This document shows, one piece after another, positions 36,279 through 44,581 of a stretch of DNA of 64,000 nucleotides. This DNA is from Dehalococcoidia bacterium (GTDB lineage Bacteria; Chloroflexota; Dehalococcoidia; SpSt-223): the NCBI GenBank assembly GCA_026003895.1, contig BPIC01000001.1, forward strand, positions 1 through 64,000, given 5' to 3'. A model generated the notes under the pieces. It saw only the letters and a list, made by a program, of their open reading frames with translations. It ran no database searches and had not been told where the DNA came from. Numbering within the stretch: the stretch's first letter is position 1; the number at the start of each line of letters is the position of its first letter. The position numbers were made by a program, and so were the translations under genes.

Positions 36279-38668
36279 ACGCGCCCGCCCTCGCGCGGCC
36301 CGCGCGCGGCGCGGTTGTCCTTCCGTGGAGCCGGCTGCTGCCGCCGGCGCTCCTCGTTGGGATGGTCATCGTTTTCATCGTCTTTTTCGCCGCGCTCTCG
36401 GTGCATCGCCATCTTACCTTCGGGACGGCAGGCAACGATCTTGGCAACATGGATCAGGCCGTCTGGAATACGAGCCAAGGGCGCTGGTTCGAGTCGACGA
36501 ATTGGCGCGGTGGGACAAATCGGCTCGGAGCACACGTCGAACCGATCTTGATCCCAATCTCGGCGCTCTACTGGGTTGCCCCGTCACCGCTGACGCTGCT
36601 CGTTCTCCAAGCGGTGCTCGTCGGCTTGGGGGCGCTGCCGCTCTTCTGGTTGGCAGTGCGGCGCTTGGGCAACACCTGGGCAGCGCTCCCCTTCGCGGGC
36701 TCCTACCTCATGTTTCCCTCGCTCCAGGCAGCAGTGCTCTATGAGTTCCATCCGCTCACGCTGACCGCGCCGTTCTTCGCACTTGCCGTCGCAGGCTTGC
36801 TGGAACGCAAGACAGCGCTCTTTGTGACCGGAACGGTGTTGGCGGTCGCCTGCAAGGAAGACATGCCGCTCGTCGCGATCGGGATGGGCCTCTACGCCAT
36901 CGTCTTTCAACGGCGGTGGTGGCTGGGCGGCGCGACGATTGTGCTCGCGGCTCTCTGGTTTGTCTTCGTCAATTTACTTGTCATCCCATCGTTTAACCCG
37001 GGCGGAGCGTCGCCCTATCTACCGCGCTACCGCGATCTTGGGAGTTCAGTGCCGGAGATCCTCCTGACGATGATCACCCAACCGTGGCGAGCGCTCCCGC
37101 TGCTTGCCGGGGGCGACCCAGTTGGCTATCTCCTTGCGCTGCTCCTGCCAGTCGCCTTCTTGGCGCTGCTCGCGCCGGAAGTGGCCATCCTCGGGCTGCC
37201 GCCACTCGCCGAAAACCTCGTCTCGAACAGCGTCCTCCAGAAGACGCCGGAGATCAATCACTATCCTGCGCCGATCGTCCCGTTTATGGTCGCGGCGGCG
37301 ATCGTCGGAGCGGCGCGGATCGTCCGGTGGGGAGGCCGCTGGAACTGGCGGCGCCCGGCGTTGGTCGGCGTCGCGGCGCTCACGCTGCTCTTTACCCTTG
37401 GCTACAGCCGGGCACGCGGCTTCACGCCGCTTGCTTGGGATTTCGAGGTCAAGCCGGCGGTCGCCCACTACGACGTGGCCCGCCGTATCATCAGCCTAAT
37501 TCCACCCGACGCCTCGGTCAGCGCAACGCCGCAGTTGAATCCCCACCTTACCCAACGGCGTCAGGTCGTGGTCTACCCGCGAAACCTCGAATCGGACGTC
37601 GTCATCTTGGACACGTGGCCGGGCAACGTCCCCATGGTGGTCGAGGACCAATACCAGACGGTGCGTCGGCTGCTGGCGGATGGGTATGGGCTGGTCGCCG
37701 CTGAGGATGGCGTGCTCCTCCTTCAGCGCGGCGCAACGAGCACCGCGACGATCGAGGAGAGCTATCGCAACTACCTCCGCGAGGCGCAACCCGCCGAGCG
37801 TGCGGCTGTCCGCTTCGGGGATGGACTGACGCTCGAGGGCTACACGCTCGTCCCCGAGCCACCATCGACGCCGCACCTCATGCTGGCACTGCGCGCCGGG
37901 CCGCGGCCAAACGATCGCGATCGGCTGTTCCTTGTCGTCACCGAGGGGGACAGGACACCGTCTCCGGACGACGAGACCTGGCAGGTAGCGGGTCCGACCT
38001 TTCTGCCACCGACTGCTTGGGGAACGAGCGCCTTCCAAGCGATGACCCCGACGTTCGGCCGTTGGCGCCGCCCAGGCCGGTTTACCATCTCGCTTGTCGC
38101 GACCAACGGTGGCAGTCCGTGGGATGCTGGCAGCCGCCTCCCGGTGCGCCTCGGGGCGAGCGATCGCGAACTGACCGTGCGTGACGGACTGATTCGCCTA
38201 GCGGTGCTCGAATCGGACGGGCGTGTCGTGCACGATGTGACGCCGCGGCCACTACGCGAGCTACCGGCGTCGGCGCGGCGCGTCGACAGGCCGATCGGCG
38301 GCGGCGTCCGGCTCGCCGGAAGCGGCCCGCTCGGAGAGGCGAGGCGCGGCCGCGAGGTACCAGTCGAGCTCTATTGGCAAGCGGGGCACTGGCTCGAGCG
38401 CGATTACGCCGTCTTCCTCCACGTTGTCGGGCCGGATGGGCGGCTCGTGACCCAGCGCGATGGTCCGCCAGCCGACGGCGCTCGGCCGACGACAAGCTGG
38501 CAGCCGGGCGAGATCGTGCTCGATCGCCGGCTGCTCCCGATTCCGATCGACCTCCCGCCCGGCGAGTTCCGGCTGGTCGCCGGGCTGTACGATCCGACGA
38601 CCGGCGAGCGGCTCGGTCTGCCCGGCGCCGACTCGGCGACGGTCGGTGTCGTCCGTATCGAGCGCTGA
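36275..38668 (+). CDS. DUF2079 membrane protein with shared C-terminal module
   Basis: A 797-residue protein, last of the operon. The DUF2079 hallmark reads NDLGNMDQAVWNTSQGRWFE near residue 55, followed by LGAHVEPILIPISALYWV. The soluble segment with DASVSATPQLNPHLTQRRQVVVYP parallels the other DUF2079 protein. After a second beta-rich region (about 510-650) the shared module closes the protein: YAVFLHVVGPDG, QRDGPP, RPTTSW, PPGEFRLVAGLYD. ATGA overlap with the previous gene. Confidence 0.78.
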   Translation: MNAPALARPARGAVVLPWSRLLPPALLVGMVIVFIVFFAALSVHRHLTFGTAGNDLGNMDQAVWNTSQGRWFESTNWRGGTNRLGAHVEPILIPISALYWVAPSPLTLLVLQAVLVGLGALPLFWLAVRRLGNTWAALPFAGSYLMFPSLQAAVLYEFHPLTLTAPFFALAVAGLLERKTALFVTGTVLAVACKEDMPLVAIGMGLYAIVFQRRWWLGGATIVLAALWFVFVNLLVIPSFNPGGASPYLPRYRDLGSSVPEILLTMITQPWRALPLLAGGDPVGYLLALLLPVAFLALLAPEVAILGLPPLAENLVSNSVLQKTPEINHYPAPIVPFMVAAAIVGAARIVRWGGRWNWRRPALVGVAALTLLFTLGYSRARGFTPLAWDFEVKPAVAHYDVARRIISLIPPDASVSATPQLNPHLTQRRQVVVYPRNLESDVVILDTWPGNVPMVVEDQYQTVRRLLADGYGLVAAEDGVLLLQRGATSTATIEESYRNYLREAQPAERAAVRFGDGLTLEGYTLVPEPPSTPHLMLALRAGPRPNDRDRLFLVVTEGDRTPSPDDETWQVAGPTFLPPTAWGTSAFQAMTPTFGRWRRPGRFTISLVATNGGSPWDAGSRLPVRLGASDRELTVRDGLIRLAVLESDGRVVHDVTPRPLRELPASARRVDRPIGGGVRLAGSGPLGEARRGREVPVELYWQAGHWLERDYAVFLHVVGPDGRLVTQRDGPPADGARPTTSWQPGEIVLDRRLLPIPIDLPPGEFRLVAGLYDPTTGERLGLPGADSATVGVVRIER

Positions 38669-38961
38669 TCTGCCCTTCCGCAGAGGCGTTGCTCGTTCGT
38701 GCCGGGCGCTGCGCAAGGTCCCCCCGAGAACGATACCGGTCGGCCTCCCAGCGCGGCGGCCCACCGCCAGAGAGCAGCACGATCGCTCCGCACCGTGCTT
38801 GACGCTGACCATCGCTTGCTCGCTGCATCTGCACGTGCCGAGAACTGGGAGGGCGGCTTGCGGGCCAAAATGCTGTGCTGGTTCCGCCGCGATCGTCTAC
38901 TGTAGGCAGTGACAACGACCGCTGAGGGCACGAAGATGGCGCCGTTGGGTCTTGGAGGGGT

Positions 38962-40536
38962 ATGCGCACACTCGTTGGTGGCCTTGCTCTTTGCGCACTC
39001 CTGTTCTCGTCCTGCGCGCCCGCGGGGGGAGGCAGCACCGGGACTGGCGGCTCGGCGCCGGGGGCGACCCGTGAGCCGGCACGGGCCGCTCAACAGGTGC
39101 TGCGCGTCGGCACCAACGCTCTGCCGGCGACGATGAGCCCGGAGTCGTCAACCGTCAACATTCCGCTCTACTGGTCGCAGTTCGACAGCCTCGTTCGGTT
39201 CGACAAGGATTTCAATGTGCAACCGTCGGTTGCCACCAAGTGGGAGTTGCTGCCGGATCGTTCGGCGTGGCGGTTCACGATTCGCGACGACCTCTACTTC
39301 CCCAACGGCCAGCAGTTGACCGCCGCCGATGTCGAGTTCACGATCAACACATCGATCGCGAACCGCGCCGCGCAACTTGCCCTCACGCCGCTCTTGACCG
39401 GTGCGAAGCTCATCGACGAGAAGACGGTCGATCTCCAGATGTCGGCGATGGATGTCTCGGTGCTGATCAACGGCACCGACTGGTTCATCTTCCCAAAGAG
39501 CTACTACGAATCGGTCGGCCGCGACTTCGGCCAGCGGCCGATGGGCAGCGGACCGTATGAGATCAGCGAGTATCGGCCCGGTGACTCCGTGACCTACAAG
39601 TTGCGGACCGACCGGCCGCATCCCTTCCGGAAGCCGAACCTCACCGAAATTCGCTTTCGGGCAATCCCAGACTCCGGCGCAGCCGTGAATGGTCTACGCG
39701 CCGGCGAGGTCGATCTGTTGATCGGCAGCTATTCGACCTACACGCCGGAGCAGGCGGAGAATGCTAAGGCGGCGGGGATGACAGTCATCACGCTGCTGCC
39801 GAGCTCGAGTTATATCCTGTTCGACCGCTCGGCCAACGAGAAGACCGAAAGTCCGCTGCTCGACAAGCGCGTCCGCCTCGCGATGAACTACGCCGTCGAC
39901 CGTGAAACGATGGCGAAGACCGTGTACAAGGGCTACGCGCAGCCGCTGGGCCAGATCCCGCTACCGGGGCAGACGGCCTACGATCCGAACGTCAAGCCCT
40001 ATCCCTACGACGTGGCGACGGCGAAGCGGCTGCTGGCCGAAGCGGGCTATCCGAACGGGTTCAAGCTGACGGGCGGCCTTGCCTTTCCGGCGAGTGCGCT
40101 GAACCAGTCGGCCTTTCTCGCCGTGCAAGACTTCCATCGCCAGATCGGCATCGACTATCCGATCCAGTCCGTGGAGTTCGCGAGCTATCAAGATCTGATC
40201 TTCGTCCGGAACGGCAAGGTCCGCCAAGAGATGATGGCGAGCGGGGCGCAGAACACGAACGGCTTAATGGCGTGGGGTATCCTGCGCTGCGGTCAACCGC
40301 TCGTCTATTGGTGCAACCCGGAGTACGACCGCTTTATGGCTCAGGCCTATGCCGAACTCGATCCGGCGCGGCGGGCGGAACTGTTCAAGCAGGCGAACAA
40401 GGCGTTCCTCGAGGAAGCGACCGCGATCATCTTGGTCGCTCAACCGCAGTTCACCATGCACAATCCGAAGGTGGCCGGGCTGAACATCGTGACGCCGGTG
40501 TTCTACAACCTCGACAGCGTCTACCGGTTGGAGTGA
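38962..40536 (+). CDS. Extracellular solute-binding lipoprotein, family 5 (oligopeptide/nickel type)
   Basis: A 524-residue ABC transporter binding protein. The signal peptide ends in a lipobox (FSSC, Cys18) followed by a Gly/Ser/Thr linker. The family 5 signature is seen in the WRFTIRDDLYFPNGQQLTAADVEF stretch (residues about 110-133), and later in RLAMNYAVDRETMAKTVYKGYAQP. Permease and ATPase genes are absent, so the partner transporter must be encoded elsewhere. Ribosome-binding site GGAGGGG lies just before the ATG. The substrate could be peptides or another small solute. Confidence 0.88.
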   Translation: MRTLVGGLALCALLFSSCAPAGGGSTGTGGSAPGATREPARAAQQVLRVGTNALPATMSPESSTVNIPLYWSQFDSLVRFDKDFNVQPSVATKWELLPDRSAWRFTIRDDLYFPNGQQLTAADVEFTINTSIANRAAQLALTPLLTGAKLIDEKTVDLQMSAMDVSVLINGTDWFIFPKSYYESVGRDFGQRPMGSGPYEISEYRPGDSVTYKLRTDRPHPFRKPNLTEIRFRAIPDSGAAVNGLRAGEVDLLIGSYSTYTPEQAENAKAAGMTVITLLPSSSYILFDRSANEKTESPLLDKRVRLAMNYAVDRETMAKTVYKGYAQPLGQIPLPGQTAYDPNVKPYPYDVATAKRLLAEAGYPNGFKLTGGLAFPASALNQSAFLAVQDFHRQIGIDYPIQSVEFASYQDLIFVRNGKVRQEMMASGAQNTNGLMAWGILRCGQPLVYWCNPEYDRFMAQAYAELDPARRAELFKQANKAFLEEATAIILVAQPQFTMHNPKVAGLNIVTPVFYNLDSVYRLE

Positions 40537-40540
40537 CCTG

Positions 40541-40729
40541 CTAGACGCGCCGCCGGTGGGCCACCCGGATATCGGAGCGGCGCGGCCCCGGCGCACCGGG
40601 CAGGTAGACTCGCTTAGCCGCTGGGGGAACAACGGGCCGAACCAGCGGCCGGCCGCAATTCAGGCATTCCGGCCCGTCCTCGCTGCGCAGCATCGTGCCG
40701 CCACAGTGGGGGCAGACTACTCGGGCCAT
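40541..40729 (-). CDS. Small zinc-ribbon protein
   Basis: A 62-residue basic protein with one clear zinc ribbon: CPHC (residues 6-9) and CLNC (22-25), followed by a Pro/Arg-rich tail. The ATG has a GAGGTGA ribosome-binding site. It converges tail to tail with the lipoprotein gene, four bases apart. A nucleic-acid or protein-binding role is possible but unproven. Confidence 0.65.
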   Translation of the reverse strand: MARVVCPHCGGTMLRSEDGPECLNCGRPLVRPVVPPAAKRVYLPGAPGPRRSDIRVAHRRRV

Positions 40730-40845
40730 CGGTCACCTCGAAGAGGAAGTACGCTCTCTTCGACGGTAGCCAAGCGAGGTTAGAAGCCAGTTTCCGACAG
40801 GTTCACTCAGCGTTAACGTGACTGGCGGCGGAAACATCGGAACGC

Positions 40846-40868
40846 TAGAATGTCGCCGTCAGGAGGGG
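40846..40868 (+). promoter_or_regulatory. -10 box and ribosome-binding site of a small membrane protein gene
   Basis: TAGAAT (40846-40851) and AGGAGGGG (40861-40868) precede the ATG at 40874 at normal distances, and support expression of the short gene. Confidence 0.4.
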
Positions 40869-40873
40869 TGACG

Positions 40874-41047
40874 ATGGGCAACTGTCCGGTACCGTTCTTG
40901 TTCGCCTTCCTTGCGCCGTTCGTGCTGGCAATGTTTCGCACCGCCGGGCGCAAGCCGAAAAGCCCCGGCGTCACCCCTCTGACGCGCACGCCCGGCCAGT
41001 ATCTGCCGAAGCGGCCGGCCGAGGGCGAGCCTCTCTCCGTCCGGTAG
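40874..41047 (+). CDS. Small single-helix membrane protein
   Basis: A 57-residue protein: a hydrophobic helix at about residues 5-22 (VPFLFAFLAPFVLAMF) and a Pro/Arg-rich cytoplasmic tail. No family is recognised. The strong ribosome-binding site and a -10 box make it a credible gene despite its size. It ends seven bases from the stop of the convergent ferritin-like gene. Confidence 0.5.
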   Translation: MGNCPVPFLFAFLAPFVLAMFRTAGRKPKSPGVTPLTRTPGQYLPKRPAEGEPLSVR

Positions 41048-41054
41048 CCATCGG

Positions 41055-41366
41055 CTAGCCAATCTCCTCGGACTCTTCGCCTGCCTGGACAATGCTGCCC
41101 TCGGTGAAGAGGATCCGCTGCAACATCGCCCGCCACACCGGCTTGCGGCGGAGAAGGAACTCGAGGTCCATCCCAAAGTGCTTGAACTCTTCGTGCTGGG
41201 CGTCGGCCATGATCGCTCGCGCGACCGGGTCTTGCTCGACAGAAATCCGTTGCTCGTACCAATTGATTGCCTCGGCCTCTTCGATCAGGGACGTGATCAT
41301 GCGGGCAAAGGTGCGCACCTCCGGCGAGAGTTCGCTGGGCGGCTCGTGATATTGCTCGAATCCCAT
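41055..41366 (-). CDS. Encapsulated ferritin-like protein (EncFtn family)
   Basis: A 103-residue two-helix protein that matches encapsulated ferritins, which oxidise Fe(II) inside encapsulin nanocompartments. It begins YHEPPSELSPEVRTF, the family's N-terminal motif, and has the expected ferroxidase residues at consistent offsets: Glu30, Trp36-Tyr37, Glu60 and His63. The FTEG motif is near the end. No encapsulin shell gene is next to it, and the C-terminal 15 residues do not show the LTVGSLR-like cargo peptide I would expect. The start at 41366 was chosen because the family sequence begins there; the longer frame upstream is arginine- and proline-rich noise. It sits beside a zinc/manganese transporter operon. 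Confidence 0.8.
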   Translation of the reverse strand: MGFEQYHEPPSELSPEVRTFARMITSLIEEAEAINWYEQRISVEQDPVARAIMADAQHEEFKHFGMDLEFLLRRKPVWRAMLQRILFTEGSIVQAGEESEEIG

Positions 41367-41398
41367 GGAGTCGCTCCGTTTCCTCATCTTCTGGCAGT

Positions 41399-42304
41399 CT
41401 AACCCAGCGGCGAGGTTGGCCGCTCGGCGGGGAGGGAATCTCTTGCAGGGCGCGAGGGTGGTTTCACCGTCCGGCGGCTGGATCGGGCGATCGGCGAGCC
41501 GAGGGAAGGCACGCGCCAGACGACGAGGAGGTAGATCGCAAACGAGACGGCAGTAATGAAGAAGCTTGGCGGCCAAGGGATGAGAACCGCAAGCACCAGC
41601 CCTGCCCAGACGCTCACCACCGCGAATACCACCGAGAGCGCAAGCGACCGACCCGGATGAGCCGTAAGGCGTTGGGCGGTCGCCGCCGGCGTGACCAGCA
41701 GAGCAAAAATCAGCAGCACGCCTACGACCTGCACCGACGTCGACACGGTGATCGCCAGCAAGATGAGAAAGCCGATGCCGACGAGGCGAACAGGAACCCC
41801 GCGCGTCGCAGCAACTGCGGGATCGACCGAAGCAAAGAGAAGCGGACGGTAGATCGCGCCGAGCACCAGCACGCTGAGTGCGCCGAGCACCGCCGTCACG
41901 ACAACCGACTCGGCCGAGATCGCCAGCAGGTCGCCGAAAAGGATGCTGGTTGCCCGTCCTGCGAGCCGAGTCGTTTGGCTGACAAACAGGTACCCGAGGC
42001 CAGTGACAAAGGCGAGCACCGTGCCGATGGCGACGTCTCGGCCGCGAAGCCGGTCGCCGAGCGCCCCGATGCCGATCGCCGCAGCGACGGTGAAGGCGAC
42101 CATTCCAGCAACGAGGTTCAGCCCGAGCCAGACCGCGCCGGTCGCACCGCTAAAACCAATGTGCGCCAACGCGTGGGCGGCGAAGGAGAGCTGGCGCAGG
42201 ACGACGAAATAGCCGAGCGCCCCGGCGGTGATGGCGACAATTGTTCCGGCGAGCACGGCATGGCGCAGAAAGTCGTACTGGAACAGGCCGACGAGATGAT
42301 CCAT
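41399..42304 (-). CDS. Zinc/manganese ABC transporter permease (ZnuB/MntB family)
   Basis: A 301-residue permease with eight to nine membrane helices. The family motifs are visible: an early AHALAHIGFSGATGAVWLG segment near residue 42, TRGVPVRLVG near 165 and LLIFALLVTPAATAQRL near 195. The last 35 residues are a basic hydrophilic tail. It lies five bases after the ATPase gene in a binding protein-ATPase-permease operon. The metal cannot be decided from sequence. Confidence 0.9.
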   Translation of the reverse strand: MDHLVGLFQYDFLRHAVLAGTIVAITAGALGYFVVLRQLSFAAHALAHIGFSGATGAVWLGLNLVAGMVAFTVAAAIGIGALGDRLRGRDVAIGTVLAFVTGLGYLFVSQTTRLAGRATSILFGDLLAISAESVVVTAVLGALSVLVLGAIYRPLLFASVDPAVAATRGVPVRLVGIGFLILLAITVSTSVQVVGVLLIFALLVTPAATAQRLTAHPGRSLALSVVFAVVSVWAGLVLAVLIPWPPSFFITAVSFAIYLLVVWRVPSLGSPIARSSRRTVKPPSRPARDSLPAERPTSPLG

Positions 42305-42309
42305 CGCGG

Positions 42310-43068
42310 CTACCGGATGAACATCGAGCCGTCGGCGGCGCGCAGCGCTTGGACGGGCGTGCCGTACAGTCGACTCAGCGTTTCGGTGGTCAACACTTCA
42401 TCGATCGACCCCTCGCGCGGCCGGCCATCGAGCACGTAGACAACGTGGTCGATCACGTTGAGCACGGGGTTCAAGTCGTGGGTGACCACCACGATCGTCG
42501 CGCCTTGCTCGCGGTGGACGGAACGGCAAAGCGCAACGATCTCGTGCTCATTCTTGACATCCAGATTGGCAAATGGCTCGTCGAGCAACAGCAGCTCCAG
42601 CCGATCGAGCAATGCCTGGGCAATGAAAAGGCGTTGCTGCTGGCCGCCTGAGAGGGTCCCGACCGGTTCATCAGCGTAGTCGAGCAGCCCCACGGCATCG
42701 AGCGCCCGCTCGACGCGCCGGCGATCGTCGGCGTTGCCTCCTCCAAAGCCCCAGCGGTGGCCGTTCAGTCCAAGCATGACGAGGTCGCGAGCGCGGATGG
42801 CAAGGTCATCCAGCAGCACGCCGCGCTGGGGGACGAGACCGATGGCGCGGTTGCCGCGCCGCGGCGGTGCACCTAGCACTTCAACGCGACCGACGCTCGG
42901 CCGAAGCTCACCGAGAATGATCCGCAAGAGCGTCGTCTTCCCAGAGCCGCTCGGGCCAATCAGGGCACAAAATGCGCCGCGCGGAATGGTGAAGGTCGCC
43001 TCCCTCCAGATCGTGCGCCGGCCGAAGGTCACCGCGACGTCGGCAAATCGGACGGCCGGGGCCGTCAT
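42310..43068 (-). CDS. Zinc/manganese ABC transporter ATP-binding protein (ZnuC/MntA family)
   Basis: A 252-residue ABC ATPase with Walker A GPSGSGKTT (about residues 38-46), Q-loop near VPQRG, the signature LSGGQQQR (about 140) and Walker B LLLLDEPFANLD, then the switch His in VVVTHD. The ATG directly follows the stop of the binding protein gene. It powers uptake through the adjacent permease. Confidence 0.92.
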   Translation of the reverse strand: MTAPAVRFADVAVTFGRRTIWREATFTIPRGAFCALIGPSGSGKTTLLRIILGELRPSVGRVEVLGAPPRRGNRAIGLVPQRGVLLDDLAIRARDLVMLGLNGHRWGFGGGNADDRRRVERALDAVGLLDYADEPVGTLSGGQQQRLFIAQALLDRLELLLLDEPFANLDVKNEHEIVALCRSVHREQGATIVVVTHDLNPVLNVIDHVVYVLDGRPREGSIDEVLTTETLSRLYGTPVQALRAADGSMFIR

Positions 43069-43989
43069 CTACCCGCCGAGGGCAGCAAGGAGAGCGCGAA
43101 GCTGGCGAGTCTGCCACCCCTGAAAGGTATCGTCGATCGGGACCATCGTCTCAGTTACCGGGACGACGGGAATGCCAGCGCGAGTCGCCATCTCCTGCCA
43201 CTGCTTGGTGAGGTTGCTCTCGGTCTGAGCGTTATACACCAGCACACGGATCTGGCGCTGCTGGATTTGGGTTTGCACTGCCGCGACGTCGGTGACCGAG
43301 GGTTGTCCCTCCTCCGAAAGCGCGTCGAGCAGCCGCCGCGGCGTCAGGATCTGGAGTTCGGTCGCCTCCGCCATGTAGACGAAGAGGGTTTCGGTGAGGC
43401 CAATCGGCGTCCCACGATACTTCTGGCGAATCTCGGCGACAAGGCTTCGGTAGTCCGCCATAGACTGATCCAAGACCGTCGCCTGCTGATCGAAGTAGCT
43501 TGCCAATTCGGGCCGAGCGCGCTTGAAGGCTGCGGTGATGGCGGCCGTGATCCGGGCGACGTAGTCAGGATGGTACCAGATGTGCGGGTTGTCCCCTTCC
43601 TTGAGCCCGACAACCTCGCCAAAGGTGACGACAACCGGCCTCGTCGACAGGGTCGAGACGAGCTTCTCCGAAAACTCATCATAGCCAAGGCCGTTTTGCA
43701 GGATGACGTGGGCGCTCTGATAGGCCCGCGCGGTGACTGCATCAACCTGATACTCATGCGGGTCGGCATCCGCACTGCTAATCACGTTCACGACCCGCAC
43801 GCACGCGCCACCCAACTGAAGGGCCAGACTGCCATACTGGTTTTCGACCGCAATAACGTTGAGCGGCTGGGCCGGACACGGCGGCCCTGCGCCGGGCGTG
43901 CCGACGGCCGCGCCAGACGGCACGATGGGACTACAGGCCACAAGAAGCGCGAGGAGGGAGCTGGTCAGCAGTACGAGTGAGTGAGACAT
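43069..43989 (-). CDS. Zinc/manganese ABC transporter substrate-binding lipoprotein (ZnuA/TroA family)
   Basis: A 306-residue cluster A-I binding protein. The lipobox LLVAC (about residue 19) makes it a lipoprotein. Metal-site features are the DPHEYQ motif and the NPHIWYHPDYV segment; the His-rich loop typical of zinc-specific ZnuA is missing, so manganese is possible. The long upstream open frame is not coding. The start at 43989 gives a proper signal peptide and lies about five bases after the predicted transcription start. Confidence 0.88.
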   Translation of the reverse strand: MSHSLVLLTSSLLALLVACSPIVPSGAAVGTPGAGPPCPAQPLNVIAVENQYGSLALQLGGACVRVVNVISSADADPHEYQVDAVTARAYQSAHVILQNGLGYDEFSEKLVSTLSTRPVVVTFGEVVGLKEGDNPHIWYHPDYVARITAAITAAFKRARPELASYFDQQATVLDQSMADYRSLVAEIRQKYRGTPIGLTETLFVYMAEATELQILTPRRLLDALSEEGQPSVTDVAAVQTQIQQRQIRVLVYNAQTESNLTKQWQEMATRAGIPVVPVTETMVPIDDTFQGWQTRQLRALLAALGG

Positions 43990-43998
43990 AACGTCTAG

Positions 43999-44028
43999 AA
44001 TGATAACTAGTCTCATCACCGCGGTCAA
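43999..44028 (-). promoter_or_regulatory. Promoter with overlapping palindromic operator, metal transporter operon
   Basis: On the minus strand TTGACC (44023-44028), a 17-base spacer and TATCAT (44000-44005). An imperfect palindrome, AATGATA-ACTAG-TCTCATC (43999-44017), covers the -10 and part of the spacer. Its ATGATAA-type arm resembles Zur/Fur-class boxes. Binding there would block the promoter, as expected for metal-repressed uptake genes. The transcript would be nearly leaderless. Confidence 0.55.
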
Positions 44029-44540
44029 CTTCGCGCCGCGGGTCCGGCGAGCCCGCCAGCGGGGCGCCAAGCGGCGACCGCCCGGGCATGCAGGGGAGAA
44101 TGGCCGTGGGCATCGAGGCGTAGCTGGCGCCAGGCACGCAAACCAGTCGCCAGCGCGTCGTCCGGCAGATCGTCGAGGCAGTCGAGCAGCCGTTGACGCC
44201 CGTCGGCCTGCCACCGGCGCACCGCTTCGAGCGACAGCGTCCGCCACTCGGTGACCCGGCGGTCGCGGAAGGCATCGATGCGGCCACTCGCGGCATTGCG
44301 TGGCGGACGCTGTCCAACGAGGATGGTGGGTAGATGACGCAGTGCCTCCTCCTCCCAAATCGTCACGTGGGCGATGAGATCTTTCGCCGACCGCGTCCCG
44401 ACGACACCCGGCGTCTCCAGCGCGTCGTCCGACAGGCCGGCGTAGGATTGGAGGAAGCCTGACCAGGCACGGTCGATCGTCCGGCGAAGCTTGGCGCGAC
44501 GGTCGAGGGCCGTGGAGTCTCCTCTCTGGGTAGCTGGCAA
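44025..44540 (-). CDS. DinB-like/ClbS-type four-helix protein
   Basis: About 171 residues, helical, with the pattern of DinB-fold families used in thiol-dependent and metal-dependent small-molecule chemistry: RTIDRAWSGFLQSYAGLSDDAL, then SAKDLIAHVTIWEEEALRHLP with the likely ligand histidine, and a late HGHSPLHARAVAAW region. The start is uncertain: I use a TTG at 44540 near the divergent T-box promoter; an ATG at 44624 would add 28 residues that do not look coding. The substrate is unknown. Confidence 0.6.
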   Translation of the reverse strand: MPATQRGDSTALDRRAKLRRTIDRAWSGFLQSYAGLSDDALETPGVVGTRSAKDLIAHVTIWEEEALRHLPTILVGQRPPRNAASGRIDAFRDRRVTEWRTLSLEAVRRWQADGRQRLLDCLDDLPDDALATGLRAWRQLRLDAHGHSPLHARAVAAWRPAGGLAGPAARS

Positions 44541-44575
44541 AACGTTTGCCAGCGCGAGCGCCGGTGGTGTACAGT
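44533..44575 (+). promoter_or_regulatory. Promoter of the ilvB T-box transcript with a perfect palindrome over the -35
   Basis: TTGCCA (44547-44552), a 17-base spacer and TACAGT (44570-44575) form a good promoter. GCTGGCAAA-ACG-TTTGCCAGC (44533-44553), a perfect 9-bp inverted repeat, overlaps the -35. It is a likely repressor or activator site, in addition to the downstream T-box. Confidence 0.55.
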
Positions 44576-44581
44576 TGTAGC

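Noticed and set aside
38669..38961. Gap after the glycosyltransferase operon searched for RNA genes
   Set aside because: No tRNA, riboswitch or hairpin with a U-tract was found; it probably only holds the lipoprotein promoter.
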